Positions 26,270-35,267 of a stretch of DNA of 64,000 nucleotides are shown piece by piece. The stretch is taken from the NCBI RefSeq assembly GCF_000718785.1, contig NZ_JOCA01000010.1:124001-188000 (forward strand), given 5' to 3'. This stretch comes from Streptomyces sp. NRRL WC-3626 (GTDB lineage Bacteria; Actinomycetota; Actinomycetes; Streptomycetales; Streptomycetaceae). How positions within the stretch are numbered: the stretch's first letter is position 1; each line of letters starts with the position of its first letter. The translations under genes were made by a program, and so were the position numbers. The notes beneath the pieces were generated by a model. It made no database searches and had not been told where the DNA came from. It saw only the letters and a list, made by a program, of their open reading frames with translations.

Positions 26270-28666
26270 GTGGACGACTACGCCGGACGGGTCCTCGCCG
26301 ACCGCTACCGCCTGCCGCTGCCCCCCTCCGACGAGTACGAGCTGACCGAGACCCGCGCCTTCGACACCTACAGCGGGCAGGAGGTCCTGGTCAGACAGGT
26401 CCCGTTGCCCGAGGTCGTCGAGGCCGAGGTGCTGGACGCGGAAGGACTGCCCGAGGGATTCACCGCCCGTGACTCCGGTCCGCGGCGCAGCGGTTACGGG
26501 CCCCCGCGCGGCGGTACCCGGCGGCCCGCCGACCCGGTCGTACGGCGTGCGGTCGAGGCCGCGCAGGCGGCGGCCGCCATCCCCGACCATCCGCGCCTGG
26601 ACCAGGTCTTCGACGTGTTCGCGGAGGGCGGTTCGCTGTGGATAGTCAGCGAACTCGTCGCCGCGCGCCCACTGGCCGCGATGCTCGCCGAGCAGCCGCT
26701 GTCGCCGTACCGGGCGGCGGAGATCGCGTCCGACGTGCTCACCGCGCTGCGGGTGCTGCACTCGCACGGCTGGGTGCACCGCAACATCACCGCGCGCACG
26801 GTGCTGATCTGCGACGACGGCCGGGTGATGCTCACCGGCCTCGCGGTCGGCGCGGCGGAGGAAGCCCTGTGCGGGTACGACCCCGTGCCACCCCCCGACG
26901 ACGAGCCCGGACAGGACGTCGTGCCCGCACCGGGCCCGGCAGCGCCGGCGGGTGCGCCGGACCCCGGGCGCGGCCCGTCCTGGCCGCCCGGCTTCGCCGC
27001 CGACCCGGATCCCACCCCCGACGCGGCCCGCCGCGCCGCCATCGAGGCACGGACCGGACGGCTCTCCGGCGGTACGGCGGACGGTGCCCCGGCCGGCCTC
27101 ACCCCCGCCGCGGCACCCAGGGCCCTCGACAGCGCGGGCGACGTACGGGCCGCCCGCGCGGGAGCGATCGCCGCGTACCGGGCCGGCGCCCGCGCCGCCG
27201 CCCGCGTGCAGGAGGCCCAGCAGAACGGCCGTACGGCCCTGCCCGCCGCCAAGGACGGCACCGCGCAGGTCACCCGGCCCGGCGACGAGCGGCCCGCCGC
27301 GATCCCGCCCGGCCGGATAGCCGACCCCTACGGCGTGGGCGGCGCCCCCGAGGCGCCCGCGGCCCTGGAACCGGCGGCGGCCGCCACCCCGCCCACCAGC
27401 TGGGACGACCTCGTGGCCCACACCCCCGCCCGCCGGGGCCCGGCCACCGCACTGGCCGCCGAACGGGCACGGCAGGCCCGTATGGCCGTCGTCGGACCCG
27501 TGACCGAGCGGTGGGCGCCCGAGCAGGCCGGGCCCGTGCACGAGAACTGGCAGCTGGCCGCCCCGATCGGCCCCGCCACCGACCTCTGGGCCCTGGGCTC
27601 CCTGCTGTTCCGGGCCGTCCAGGGGCACGCGCCCTACCCGGAGGAGTCGACGGCCGAGCTGGTGCAGCTGGTGTGCGCCGAACCGCCCGCCTTCGCCGAG
27701 GAGTGCGGGCCGCTGCGGCCGGTCGTGGAGTCGCTGCTGCGCCAGGACCCCACCGAGCGCCTCGACTTCGAGGAACTGCGCGGCTGGCTGCGTTCCCTGG
27801 TGCGCTCGGCGCCCGAGCCCGAGGCCGGTCTGAACGTCATCACGGCGCCGCCCGTCGACGCCCGCAAGCTGCCCGTCATACGGCGCCGGGGCGAGCTGGT
27901 GCGCAGGCGCCGCGCCGGGCTCCCCGCACACCACGGGCGGCACAAGCGGGCCAGACAGGACGCGGGCTCCCCGCGCCGGCTCGGCCGCGCCCTGCTTCTG
28001 CTGGTCCTGCTCGTCATGGCGGCGGCGATCGCGTACGCCATGCTGTTCCTGCCCAAGTCCGGTCAGGGCGCGCCGGACTCCGCCGACCGCACCGGAACCG
28101 CCGGTCAGGCGAGTCCCGCACCGAGCCCGAGCGCCGCACCGGACACGGAGAAGGAGTCCCCGAAACCGGAGGACACCGAGGCCTCCACCGAGACGCAGAC
28201 CAACGGCCCCGACGTCGCCGACGGCTTCACCCTGGCCAAGGACCCCGAGGGCTTCCGGATCGCCGTCGCCGAGGGCTGGCAGCGCACCCCGAAGAACGGC
28301 AGCGGTCAAGTCGTCTACGCCAAGGGCGGCTTCGAGCTGATCGTCGTCCCCGGCCGGGACAGCGCGCAGAGCTACGGCAGCGACCCCATGGCCTACCAGC
28401 GCGACGACGAACGCGAGCTCCAGCCCTACCGCGACTCCAGCTGGGCCACCTCGACCGGTCTGAAGACCATCGAGGTCGGCGGACGCACCATGGCCGAGGG
28501 TCAGTTCACCTGGACGGGCAACGGCGGCGAGCTGTACGTCCGCAACCTCGCGGCGCTCATCGACGGCCGCTTCCACGTGATCCAGGTACGCGGACCGGAG
28601 TCCGAGCGGGACGAGGTGACCCGCCTCTACGAGCAGGCCGCGGCTACTTACCGGTACACCGGCTGA
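26270..28666 (+). CDS. Membrane pseudokinase 2 of array
   Basis: GTG start, 798 residues. The fold is a Hanks kinase but the catalytic positions are gone: no glycine loop, Arg42 for the ATP Lys (LVRQVP), HRN (170-172) for HRD, Thr174 for the catalytic-loop Lys, Thr177 for Asn, and TGLA (189-192) for DFG. The APE motif appears only at 416-418 (ERWAPEQAG), so about 220 Pro/Ala-rich residues replace the normal short activation segment. The helical C-lobe resumes (DLWALGSLLFRAVQG). One TM (about 573-597) and an external domain (FTLAKDPEGFRIAVAEGWQR) follow. It is likely a scaffold or allosteric partner of the neighbouring kinases. Confidence 0.9.
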   Translation: MDDYAGRVLADRYRLPLPPSDEYELTETRAFDTYSGQEVLVRQVPLPEVVEAEVLDAEGLPEGFTARDSGPRRSGYGPPRGGTRRPADPVVRRAVEAAQAAAAIPDHPRLDQVFDVFAEGGSLWIVSELVAARPLAAMLAEQPLSPYRAAEIASDVLTALRVLHSHGWVHRNITARTVLICDDGRVMLTGLAVGAAEEALCGYDPVPPPDDEPGQDVVPAPGPAAPAGAPDPGRGPSWPPGFAADPDPTPDAARRAAIEARTGRLSGGTADGAPAGLTPAAAPRALDSAGDVRAARAGAIAAYRAGARAAARVQEAQQNGRTALPAAKDGTAQVTRPGDERPAAIPPGRIADPYGVGGAPEAPAALEPAAAATPPTSWDDLVAHTPARRGPATALAAERARQARMAVVGPVTERWAPEQAGPVHENWQLAAPIGPATDLWALGSLLFRAVQGHAPYPEESTAELVQLVCAEPPAFAEECGPLRPVVESLLRQDPTERLDFEELRGWLRSLVRSAPEPEAGLNVITAPPVDARKLPVIRRRGELVRRRRAGLPAHHGRHKRARQDAGSPRRLGRALLLLVLLVMAAAIAYAMLFLPKSGQGAPDSADRTGTAGQASPAPSPSAAPDTEKESPKPEDTEASTETQTNGPDVADGFTLAKDPEGFRIAVAEGWQRTPKNGSGQVVYAKGGFELIVVPGRDSAQSYGSDPMAYQRDDERELQPYRDSSWATSTGLKTIEVGGRTMAEGQFTWTGNGGELYVRNLAALIDGRFHVIQVRGPESERDEVTRLYEQAAATYRYTG

Positions 28667-28816
28667 ACCTCCGGCCACACGCATGCGCAGGCGTTTTGGT
28701 TGCCTCGCGCCTCATTGAGCGACAACTGTCACAGTGCGGTCTCCATGACACGTCGTCGGTTCCCAGGACGGGGCGGCGTATTTACGCTGACCCTGTCAAG
28801 ACCATTGCGGGGCAAC

Positions 28817-30442
28817 GTGAATCAGATGCAGGGCTCGCTCGTCGCGGGCCGCTACCGACTCGGCGAATCCATCGGGAGCGGTGGCATGGGCCGGGTGTGG
28901 CGCGCCCATGACGAGGTGCTGCACCGGGCCGTCGCGATCAAGGAACTGACGGCGGCACTCTACGTCTCCGACAGCGAACAGGCCACGCTGCTGGCGCGCA
29001 CCCGCGCGGAGGCGCGGGCTGCCGCACGGATCAACCACTCCGCCGTCGTCACCGTGCACGACGTGCTGGAGCACGACGGCCGGCCGTGGATCGTGATGGA
29101 GCTGGTCGAGGGCCACTCGCTGGCCGACGCGGTGAAGGAGCGGGAACGCGTCGAACCGCGCGAGGCCGCGCGTATCGGCCTGTGGGTGCTGCGCGCGCTG
29201 CGCGCCGCCCACTCCGCCGGAGTGCTGCACCGCGACGTCAAGCCCGGCAACGTCCTCCTCGGCACGGACGGCCGGGTGCTGCTCACCGACTTCGGCATCG
29301 CGCAGATAGACGGCGACACGGCCATCACCCGCACCGGCGAGGTCGTCGGCTCGGTCGACTACCTCGCACCCGAACGGGTCCGCGGCCACGACCCGGGCCC
29401 CTCCTCCGACCTGTGGGCGCTCGGCGCGACGCTGTACACGGCGGTGGAGGGCAGGTCCCCGTTCCGCCGCACCTCGCCCCTGACCACCATGCAGGCGGTC
29501 GTCGAGGAGGAGGCCGAGGAACCACGCCACGCCGGCCCGCTCGGGCCCGTCATCACCGCACTCCTGCGCAAGGATCCGGCCGGCCGTCCCGACGCGGCCC
29601 AGGCCGAGCAGCTGCTCGCCGAGGCGGCCGAGGGACGCAGGCCACAGGCCGCGCAGGGATATGTGCCGACGCAGGCCGTCGACGCCCCCGCCCCCTTGCC
29701 GTACGACACCAGGCCCGAGGGGGCACCGCGGTATCCGCAGGGCGGGCCCACGACGGCACAGCAGCCGTACGGGCCGCCCGCCACGCCCCGCAGGCGGGTG
29801 CGCGGGCGGGTGATCGCCCTGGTCGTCGTGGTGGCCGCGCTCATCGGCGGGGGGACCGCCGTGATGCTCCAGCAGCAGGACGACCGCGGCGGTGACACCA
29901 CGGCCGGCCCCTCGACGAGCCCGACCGCGACACCCGGCCCCGTGAAGACCGGCGAGACCGAATCGCCGGGGAACCTCCCCGAGGGCTGGGTGCGCCGCAC
30001 CGACCCCTACGGCTTCAGCATCGTGCTGCCCGGCGAGGAGTGGGAGCGCGAGGTCTTCGACGAGGCGACCCGGCAGGTCGACTACACGCCCGACGGCGGC
30101 AAGCACTTCATCCGGATCGCCATGGACGAGGCGCCCGACTTCGACGACCCGTACGAGCACCTGAGTTCGCTGGACCAGCAGATCGGGGAGCGTCTGGTCG
30201 CCTACCAGCGGGTGGGCCTGGACCGTCGCGTCTACCGGGACCGTGACAGCGCCCGGCTGGAGTACAGCTGGACCGCGCTGGCCAAGGACACCGAGTTCCC
30301 GGGGCCGCGTCAGGCGGTCGACCAGATGTACATCTCGCGGGACGGGATCGAGTACGCGATCTACATGTCGGGGCCGGCCGAGGACTGGGCCACGACCGGC
30401 GCACAGTTCGAGACAGTCCTCAAGGGCTGGCGCGAGCCCTGA
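28817..30442 (+). CDS. Membrane Ser/Thr protein kinase 3 of array
   Basis: GTG 28817 (VNQMQGSLVAGRYRL) is chosen, with GGGG upstream; ATG 28826 is the alternative and the frame is open to 28700. The product has 541 residues. The kinase domain has GSGGMG, Lys42, HRDVKPGN and TDFGIAQ. A cytoplasmic linker with several Pro/Tyr is followed by one TM segment (VIALVVVVAALIGGGTAVML, about 332-351) and an external domain starting GWVRRTDPYGFSIVLPGEEW, related to that of kinases 1 and 2. Confidence 0.92.
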   Translation: MNQMQGSLVAGRYRLGESIGSGGMGRVWRAHDEVLHRAVAIKELTAALYVSDSEQATLLARTRAEARAAARINHSAVVTVHDVLEHDGRPWIVMELVEGHSLADAVKERERVEPREAARIGLWVLRALRAAHSAGVLHRDVKPGNVLLGTDGRVLLTDFGIAQIDGDTAITRTGEVVGSVDYLAPERVRGHDPGPSSDLWALGATLYTAVEGRSPFRRTSPLTTMQAVVEEEAEEPRHAGPLGPVITALLRKDPAGRPDAAQAEQLLAEAAEGRRPQAAQGYVPTQAVDAPAPLPYDTRPEGAPRYPQGGPTTAQQPYGPPATPRRRVRGRVIALVVVVAALIGGGTAVMLQQQDDRGGDTTAGPSTSPTATPGPVKTGETESPGNLPEGWVRRTDPYGFSIVLPGEEWEREVFDEATRQVDYTPDGGKHFIRIAMDEAPDFDDPYEHLSSLDQQIGERLVAYQRVGLDRRVYRDRDSARLEYSWTALAKDTEFPGPRQAVDQMYISRDGIEYAIYMSGPAEDWATTGAQFETVLKGWREP

Positions 30443-30505
30443 CCTCCGGGGCGGGACCGGGCGTCACCGCTTGGCCGAATCGCCGTACCGGAGGGAGCGC
30501 ATCCG

Positions 30506-31696
30506 GTGGGGCATGATGGGCCCATGGGGACCGACGGGGACGCAGAGAACGCGACCGCGAGGACCAACGGCCGTGTCATAGCGGGTCGTTACCGGCTGGA
30601 GGCGAGGCTCGGGCGCGGCGGAATGGGCGTCGTCTGGCGGGCCACCGATCAGCTGCTCGGGCGGGGTGTCGCCGTCAAGGAACTGCCCCTCGACGAGACG
30701 CTGTCCGCGGCGGACGCCCGGCGGCAGCGGGACCGCACCCTGCGGGAGGCGCGTGCGCTGGCCCAGCTGAGCCACCCGCACATCATCGTCGTCCACGACG
30801 TCGTCGAGGACGACGACCGCCCGTACATCGTCCTGGAGCTGATCGACGGGCCGTCCCTCGCCGACCGGATCGCCGAACAGGGCCCGGTCGACGCGGCGGA
30901 GGCCGCCCGGATCGGCGTCGACCTGCTCGCCGCGCTGCGCGCCGCCCATACGGCCGGTGTGCTGCACCGCGACCTCAAGCCCGCCAACGTCCTGCTGGAG
31001 AACGGCACCGACCGGGTCGTCCTCACCGACTTCGGCATCGCCCGCGTGTCGGGCTCCACCACGCTCACCGAGACCGGCACCTTCGTCGGCTCGCCCGAGT
31101 ACACCGCCCCCGAGCGGATGTCCGGCGCCAGGACGGGCCCCGAGTCCGACCTGTGGTCGCTGGGCGCGCTGCTGTGCACGGCGCTCAGCGGCGAGTCGCC
31201 GTTCCGGCGGGACTCCCTCGGCGGGGTCCTGCACGCGGTCGTCGTCGACGAGATCCGGCCGCCCACCCAGGCGGAGCCGATCCTGCCGGTCGTACGCGGC
31301 CTGCTGGAGCGCGACCCCGACCGCCGCCTCGACGCGGACCGGGCCGAACGGATGCTGCGGACCTTTCGCGAGACGGGCCGTACGCCGGAGTCCGCGCCGC
31401 CCGGACTGCTGCCCCCGCAACCCCGCAGGCGAACCCCGGTGCGGCAGGAGGAACCGCGGGAGCGTCCCGTACGGCGGCAGCCCGCGAAAGGCACCCTCGT
31501 CGCCGCGCTGGCGGTCGCCGCGATGGCCGGCGCGGGCGTGTCGGCGGCCGCGCTGCTCACCCAGGACCGGGGCGGCGACGGAGGCGGTACGCCGACGAGC
31601 ACCGCGCCCGAGACACCCGCGAGCCCCACCGGGTCCCCGAGCCCCTCGCCCACGGACTCGGCCACCGGGACGCAAAGCCCCGTAAACGGGAGATAA
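30506..31696 (+). CDS. Membrane Ser/Thr protein kinase 4 of array
   Basis: GTG 30506 lies 8 bases after GGAGGGAG; ATG 30524 is a weaker alternative. The product has 396 residues. The kinase domain is complete (GRGGMG, Lys58, HRDLKPANVL, TDFGIARV). After one TM segment (about 330-352) there is only a short Ser/Thr/Pro-rich tail and no folded external domain, unlike the others. By position it corresponds to S. coelicolor PkaI, reported to contact the spore-wall synthesis complex (from memory). Confidence 0.92.
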   Translation: MGHDGPMGTDGDAENATARTNGRVIAGRYRLEARLGRGGMGVVWRATDQLLGRGVAVKELPLDETLSAADARRQRDRTLREARALAQLSHPHIIVVHDVVEDDDRPYIVLELIDGPSLADRIAEQGPVDAAEAARIGVDLLAALRAAHTAGVLHRDLKPANVLLENGTDRVVLTDFGIARVSGSTTLTETGTFVGSPEYTAPERMSGARTGPESDLWSLGALLCTALSGESPFRRDSLGGVLHAVVVDEIRPPTQAEPILPVVRGLLERDPDRRLDADRAERMLRTFRETGRTPESAPPGLLPPQPRRRTPVRQEEPRERPVRRQPAKGTLVAALAVAAMAGAGVSAAALLTQDRGGDGGGTPTSTAPETPASPTGSPSPSPTDSATGTQSPVNGR

Positions 31697-31776
31697 GTTC
31701 CCGCGCGAGTCACGGGTCTGTGACCGGTCGGTGTTCGAAGTGGATACGTGAGGGCTTGGCGCGATATGGATGGACC

Positions 31777-33426
31777 ATGAGCAGCAACGGGGGAGCCCGC
31801 CACGGGGCCGACGAGCCGACCAGTTTCGGCCTGCAACCGCCGAACCCGAACCCGCCCGCGTCGGTGCCGCATCCCGACAACCCGTACGCGGCGCCGACCG
31901 CGGTGGTTCCGGCGCCGGCGCAGCCGCGGACGCCGGACGAACCGGGCGCCGGCCGCCTGATCGCGGGCCGTTACCGGCTGCTCTCCAAGCTCGGACACGG
32001 CGGCATGGGCACGGTGTGGCGGGCCAAGGACGAGACCGTGGACCGCGAGGTCGCCGTCAAGGAACCCCGCGTCCCGGACCACCTTCCCGAACGTGAACGC
32101 TCCAACGCCTTCGAACGGATGCGCCGCGAGGCCCGCGCCGCCGCCCGGCTCGACCATCCCGCGGTGGTCGACGTCCACGACGTCGCCGTGGTGGACGGCC
32201 GGCCGTGGATCGTGATGGAGCTGGTCCAGGGCCGCTCGCTGGGCGCCGTACTGCAGGACGAGGGCACCCTCCCCGCGCGCGAGGCCGCCAGGGTCGGCCT
32301 GGAGGTGCTCGGCGCGCTGGAGGCCGCGCACGCGGCCGGCATCCTGCACCGGGACGTCAAGCCGGACAACGTGCTGCTGGGCCGGTACGACCGGGTCGTC
32401 CTCACCGACTTCGGCATCGCCCAGATCGAGGGCGAGACCAATCTGACCGACACCGGCGGCTTCGTCGGTTCGCCCGAGTACATCGCCCCGGAACGGGTGC
32501 TGGGCCAGCGCCCCGGCCCCGCCTCCGACCTGTGGTCGCTCGGCGTGGTGCTGTACGCGGCGACGGAGGGCGTGTCCCCGTTCCGCCGCAGCAACACGCC
32601 CGCCACCCTCCAGTCGGTCCTCAACGCCACCCCGGCGGCGCCCGCCGCCGCGCAGGGGCCGCTGGCCGACGTCATCACCGGGCTGCTGCAGAAGGACCCG
32701 GCACGCCGTCCGAACGCCGCCCAGGTCCGCGCCGCACTCGAGACGGCCGCGAACCCGCCCGCCCCCGTGCCCACCCAGGTCGTCCGGGTCGCCGACGGCG
32801 GCAAGGGCGTACGGATCGGCCGCAAGACGCTGCTGGCGCTCGGCGCGGCGGTCGTCGCGGGAGCGGTGGCCGCCTACCTGGTGATCGCCGACCCGTTCGC
32901 GGGACCGCTGCCGGACGGCTGGAAGCGGCACGACCTCGGGGACCGGGTGGGTTCCGCCATCGCGGTGCCGGCGGGCTTCGTCAAGGAGGAACCGCCCGAG
33001 GACGCGGACGGGACCTCCGCCGCCTTCAGCGATCCGAGCGGCCTGGTGCGGGTCGAGGTGGACCGTGACCTCAAGGCCGAGGACGAGACCGGTGAGATCC
33101 CGGGCTCGGCCTCCGAGCAGGCCTTCGCCCACTGGGAGGAGCTCAGGGACGGCGACTACAGCGCCGGCGTCGCCGCGACCCCCGCCCCGAAGGGCAAGCC
33201 GCGCGAGACCACGTACAAGGACCACGAGGCCGCTTCGAACACCGTCGTCTTCACGACGACCACCAATCCGCCGGTGGTGCGCGAGGTGCGGGCCCTGTAC
33301 TACCGCAACAAGGACGGTGACATGTACCGGCTGTGGATCAACTACCCCGGCAAGGGCCACTTCACCGAGGACGGCCGCGAGATCGCCCGGACGGTCATCG
33401 ACTCGTGGGACATCCACAAGCTCTGA
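31777..33426 (+). CDS. Membrane Ser/Thr protein kinase 5 of array
   Basis: ATG 31777, 549 residues. An Asn/Pro-rich N-terminal tail (about 1-58) precedes the kinase domain (GHGGMG, Lys95, HRDVKPDNVLL, TDFGIAQIE). One TM segment (about 351-372) leads to an external domain of about 175 residues (LPDGWKRHDLGDRVGSAIAV ... WINYPGKGHFTEDG) related to those of kinases 1-3. It is the last gene of the array, about 80 bases after kinase 4. The palindrome just downstream may terminate it. Confidence 0.93.
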   Translation: MSSNGGARHGADEPTSFGLQPPNPNPPASVPHPDNPYAAPTAVVPAPAQPRTPDEPGAGRLIAGRYRLLSKLGHGGMGTVWRAKDETVDREVAVKEPRVPDHLPERERSNAFERMRREARAAARLDHPAVVDVHDVAVVDGRPWIVMELVQGRSLGAVLQDEGTLPAREAARVGLEVLGALEAAHAAGILHRDVKPDNVLLGRYDRVVLTDFGIAQIEGETNLTDTGGFVGSPEYIAPERVLGQRPGPASDLWSLGVVLYAATEGVSPFRRSNTPATLQSVLNATPAAPAAAQGPLADVITGLLQKDPARRPNAAQVRAALETAANPPAPVPTQVVRVADGGKGVRIGRKTLLALGAAVVAGAVAAYLVIADPFAGPLPDGWKRHDLGDRVGSAIAVPAGFVKEEPPEDADGTSAAFSDPSGLVRVEVDRDLKAEDETGEIPGSASEQAFAHWEELRDGDYSAGVAATPAPKGKPRETTYKDHEAASNTVVFTTTTNPPVVREVRALYYRNKDGDMYRLWINYPGKGHFTEDGREIARTVIDSWDIHKL

Positions 33427-33447
33427 GGCGGGCATCGTCCGTCAACG

Positions 33448-33459
33448 CCCTGATCAGGG
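33448..33459. promoter_or_regulatory. Perfect palindrome between kinase 5 and gabD2
   Basis: CCCTGATCAGGG is a perfect 12-base palindrome, 21 bases after the kinase stop and followed by GCTTTGTT. It could be a short terminator or an operator for gabD2. Its half-site ATCAGGG also recurs in front of the PspC two-component genes at 48.0 kb. Confidence 0.45.
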
Positions 33460-33555
33460 GCTTTGTTGCCAGCGTTCACTGGCGATGTGTGAGCGGACGG
33501 TGAATCCGTTACCGACGGGTACACAAAGTGTTCCGGCGGGCATACCCTGCGGCTC

Positions 33556-35169
33556 ATGACGGACGCGCAGACCCGGGAAACGACCGGTACCAATCCCCTC
33601 GCCCCGGCGCCGCAGGGTGCCCGCACCGCCTCCGACGTGGTCACGCCGGAGCTGGTCGCCCAGCTCACCAAGGGCGTGGCCGGCTCCGGACGGACCGCGA
33701 GCCATTCGCCGTTCACCGGCGAGATCCTCGCCGACCTGCCCGAATCGACGCCCGAGGACGTGGCGGAGGCCTTCGGTGCCGCCCGCGCCGCCCAGGCGGT
33801 CTGGGCGGCGACCCCGGTACGGCAGCGCGCCGCCGTGCTGCTGCGCTTCCACGATCTGGTGCTGGCCCGCCAGGCCGAGGTGCTCGACCTCATCCAGCTG
33901 GAGACCGGCAAGGCCCGCCTGCACGCCCACGAGGAGGTGCTCGCCGTCGCCGTCGCCGCCCGCCACTACGGCCGCCGTGCCGCCGCCTACCTCCGCCCCA
34001 AGCGGCACGCGGGCGCCATCCCGGCCCTGACGAAGGTCACCGAACTGCGCCACCCGCGCGGTGTGGTCGGCCAGATCGCCCCCTGGAACTACCCCCTCGA
34101 ACTCTCCGTCGGCGACGCCCTCCCGGCGTTCGTCGCGGGCAACGCGGTCGTGATGAAGCCCGACACGGAGACCTGCCTCACCGCCCTGTGGGCCCGTGAC
34201 CTGCTGATCGAGGCCGGACTGCCCGCCGACGTCTTCCAGGTCGTCCTCGGCGAGGGCCCCGTCGTCGGCCCCGAGGTCGTCAGGCACGCCGACTACGTCT
34301 CCTTCACCGGCTCCACCCGCACCGGCCGCGAGGTCGCCCAAAGCGCCGCCGCCCGCCTGGTCGGCGTCTCCCTCGAACTCGGCGGCAAGAACGCCATGCT
34401 GGTCCTCGAGGACGCCGACCTCGACAAGGCCGCCGCGGGCGCCGTCCGCGCCTGCTTCTCCTCCGCCGGCCAGCTGTGCATCTCCATCGAGCGGCTGTAC
34501 GTCCACGAGTCCGTCGCCGACGCCTTCCTGGAGCGGTTCGCCGCCCGCACCAAGGCGCTCCGCCTCGGCACCTCCCTCGCCTACGGCGCCGACATGGGCT
34601 CCCTGGTCGGGCAGCGCCAGCTCGACGCCGTCATCCGGCACGTGGACGACGCCGTCGCCCAGGGTGCCAAGGTCCTCGCGGGGGGCGCGGCCCGCCCCGA
34701 CATCGGCCCCTACTTCTACGAGCCGACCATCCTCGACGGCGTCGGCGCTCCCATGAGCGTCTGCACCGAGGAGACCTTCGGCCCGGTCGTCTCCATCTAC
34801 CGCTTCTCCTCCGACGACGAGGCGGTCGAGCGCGCCAACTCCACGCCGTACGGCCTGAACTCCTCCGTCTGGACGGGCGACGCCCGGCGCGGCCGCGAGA
34901 TCGCCGCCCGGCTGCGCACCGGCACGGTGAACATCAACGAGGGGTACGCGCCCGCGTACGGCAGTGTCCAGTCGCCCATGGGCGGCATGAAGGACTCCGG
35001 CCTCGGCCGCCGGCACGGCTCCGAGGGCATCCTCAAGTACACCGAGGCCCAGACGGTTGCCCAGCAGCGGCTGCTCCCGATGGCCCCTTCGCTGGGGATG
35101 GACGACGAGAGGTACGCGGCGTTCATGAGCCGCAGCCTGAGGGTGATGAAGGCGTTCCGGTTCAGGTGA
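33556..35169 (+). CDS. gabD2: NAD(P)-dependent succinate-semialdehyde dehydrogenase
   Basis: The 537-residue aldehyde dehydrogenase has the catalytic Glu274 (LELGGKNAM) and Cys308 (SSAGQLCISIERL), the cofactor loop TGSTRTGREVA and the C-terminal GMKDSGLGRRHG. The overall pattern matches the GabD2-type succinic-semialdehyde dehydrogenases of actinobacteria, which feed succinate from GABA or 2-oxoglutarate degradation into the TCA cycle. It is monocistronic or starts a unit with the GMC oxidoreductase 98 bases later. Confidence 0.9.
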   Translation: MTDAQTRETTGTNPLAPAPQGARTASDVVTPELVAQLTKGVAGSGRTASHSPFTGEILADLPESTPEDVAEAFGAARAAQAVWAATPVRQRAAVLLRFHDLVLARQAEVLDLIQLETGKARLHAHEEVLAVAVAARHYGRRAAAYLRPKRHAGAIPALTKVTELRHPRGVVGQIAPWNYPLELSVGDALPAFVAGNAVVMKPDTETCLTALWARDLLIEAGLPADVFQVVLGEGPVVGPEVVRHADYVSFTGSTRTGREVAQSAAARLVGVSLELGGKNAMLVLEDADLDKAAAGAVRACFSSAGQLCISIERLYVHESVADAFLERFAARTKALRLGTSLAYGADMGSLVGQRQLDAVIRHVDDAVAQGAKVLAGGAARPDIGPYFYEPTILDGVGAPMSVCTEETFGPVVSIYRFSSDDEAVERANSTPYGLNSSVWTGDARRGREIAARLRTGTVNINEGYAPAYGSVQSPMGGMKDSGLGRRHGSEGILKYTEAQTVAQQRLLPMAPSLGMDDERYAAFMSRSLRVMKAFRFR

Positions 35170-35173
35170 GCAC

Positions 35174-35235
35174 CCCAGGGGCGCGGGGCTGAATCGATAC
35201 GCGGCTCCGCCGCGTGAGCGCGCCCGACCGACGAC
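35174..35235. repeat. Palindrome-bearing intergenic repeat
   Basis: The stretch begins CCAGGGGCGCGGGG and contains the hairpin CGCGGCTCCGCCGCG. Both pieces are common in Streptomyces intergenic DNA as I remember. It fills the gap between gabD2 and the GMC oxidoreductase and could affect mRNA processing between them. Confidence 0.5.
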
Positions 35236-35267
35236 GATCCGCACGCGAACTCAGAGGGGGAGCCCCC

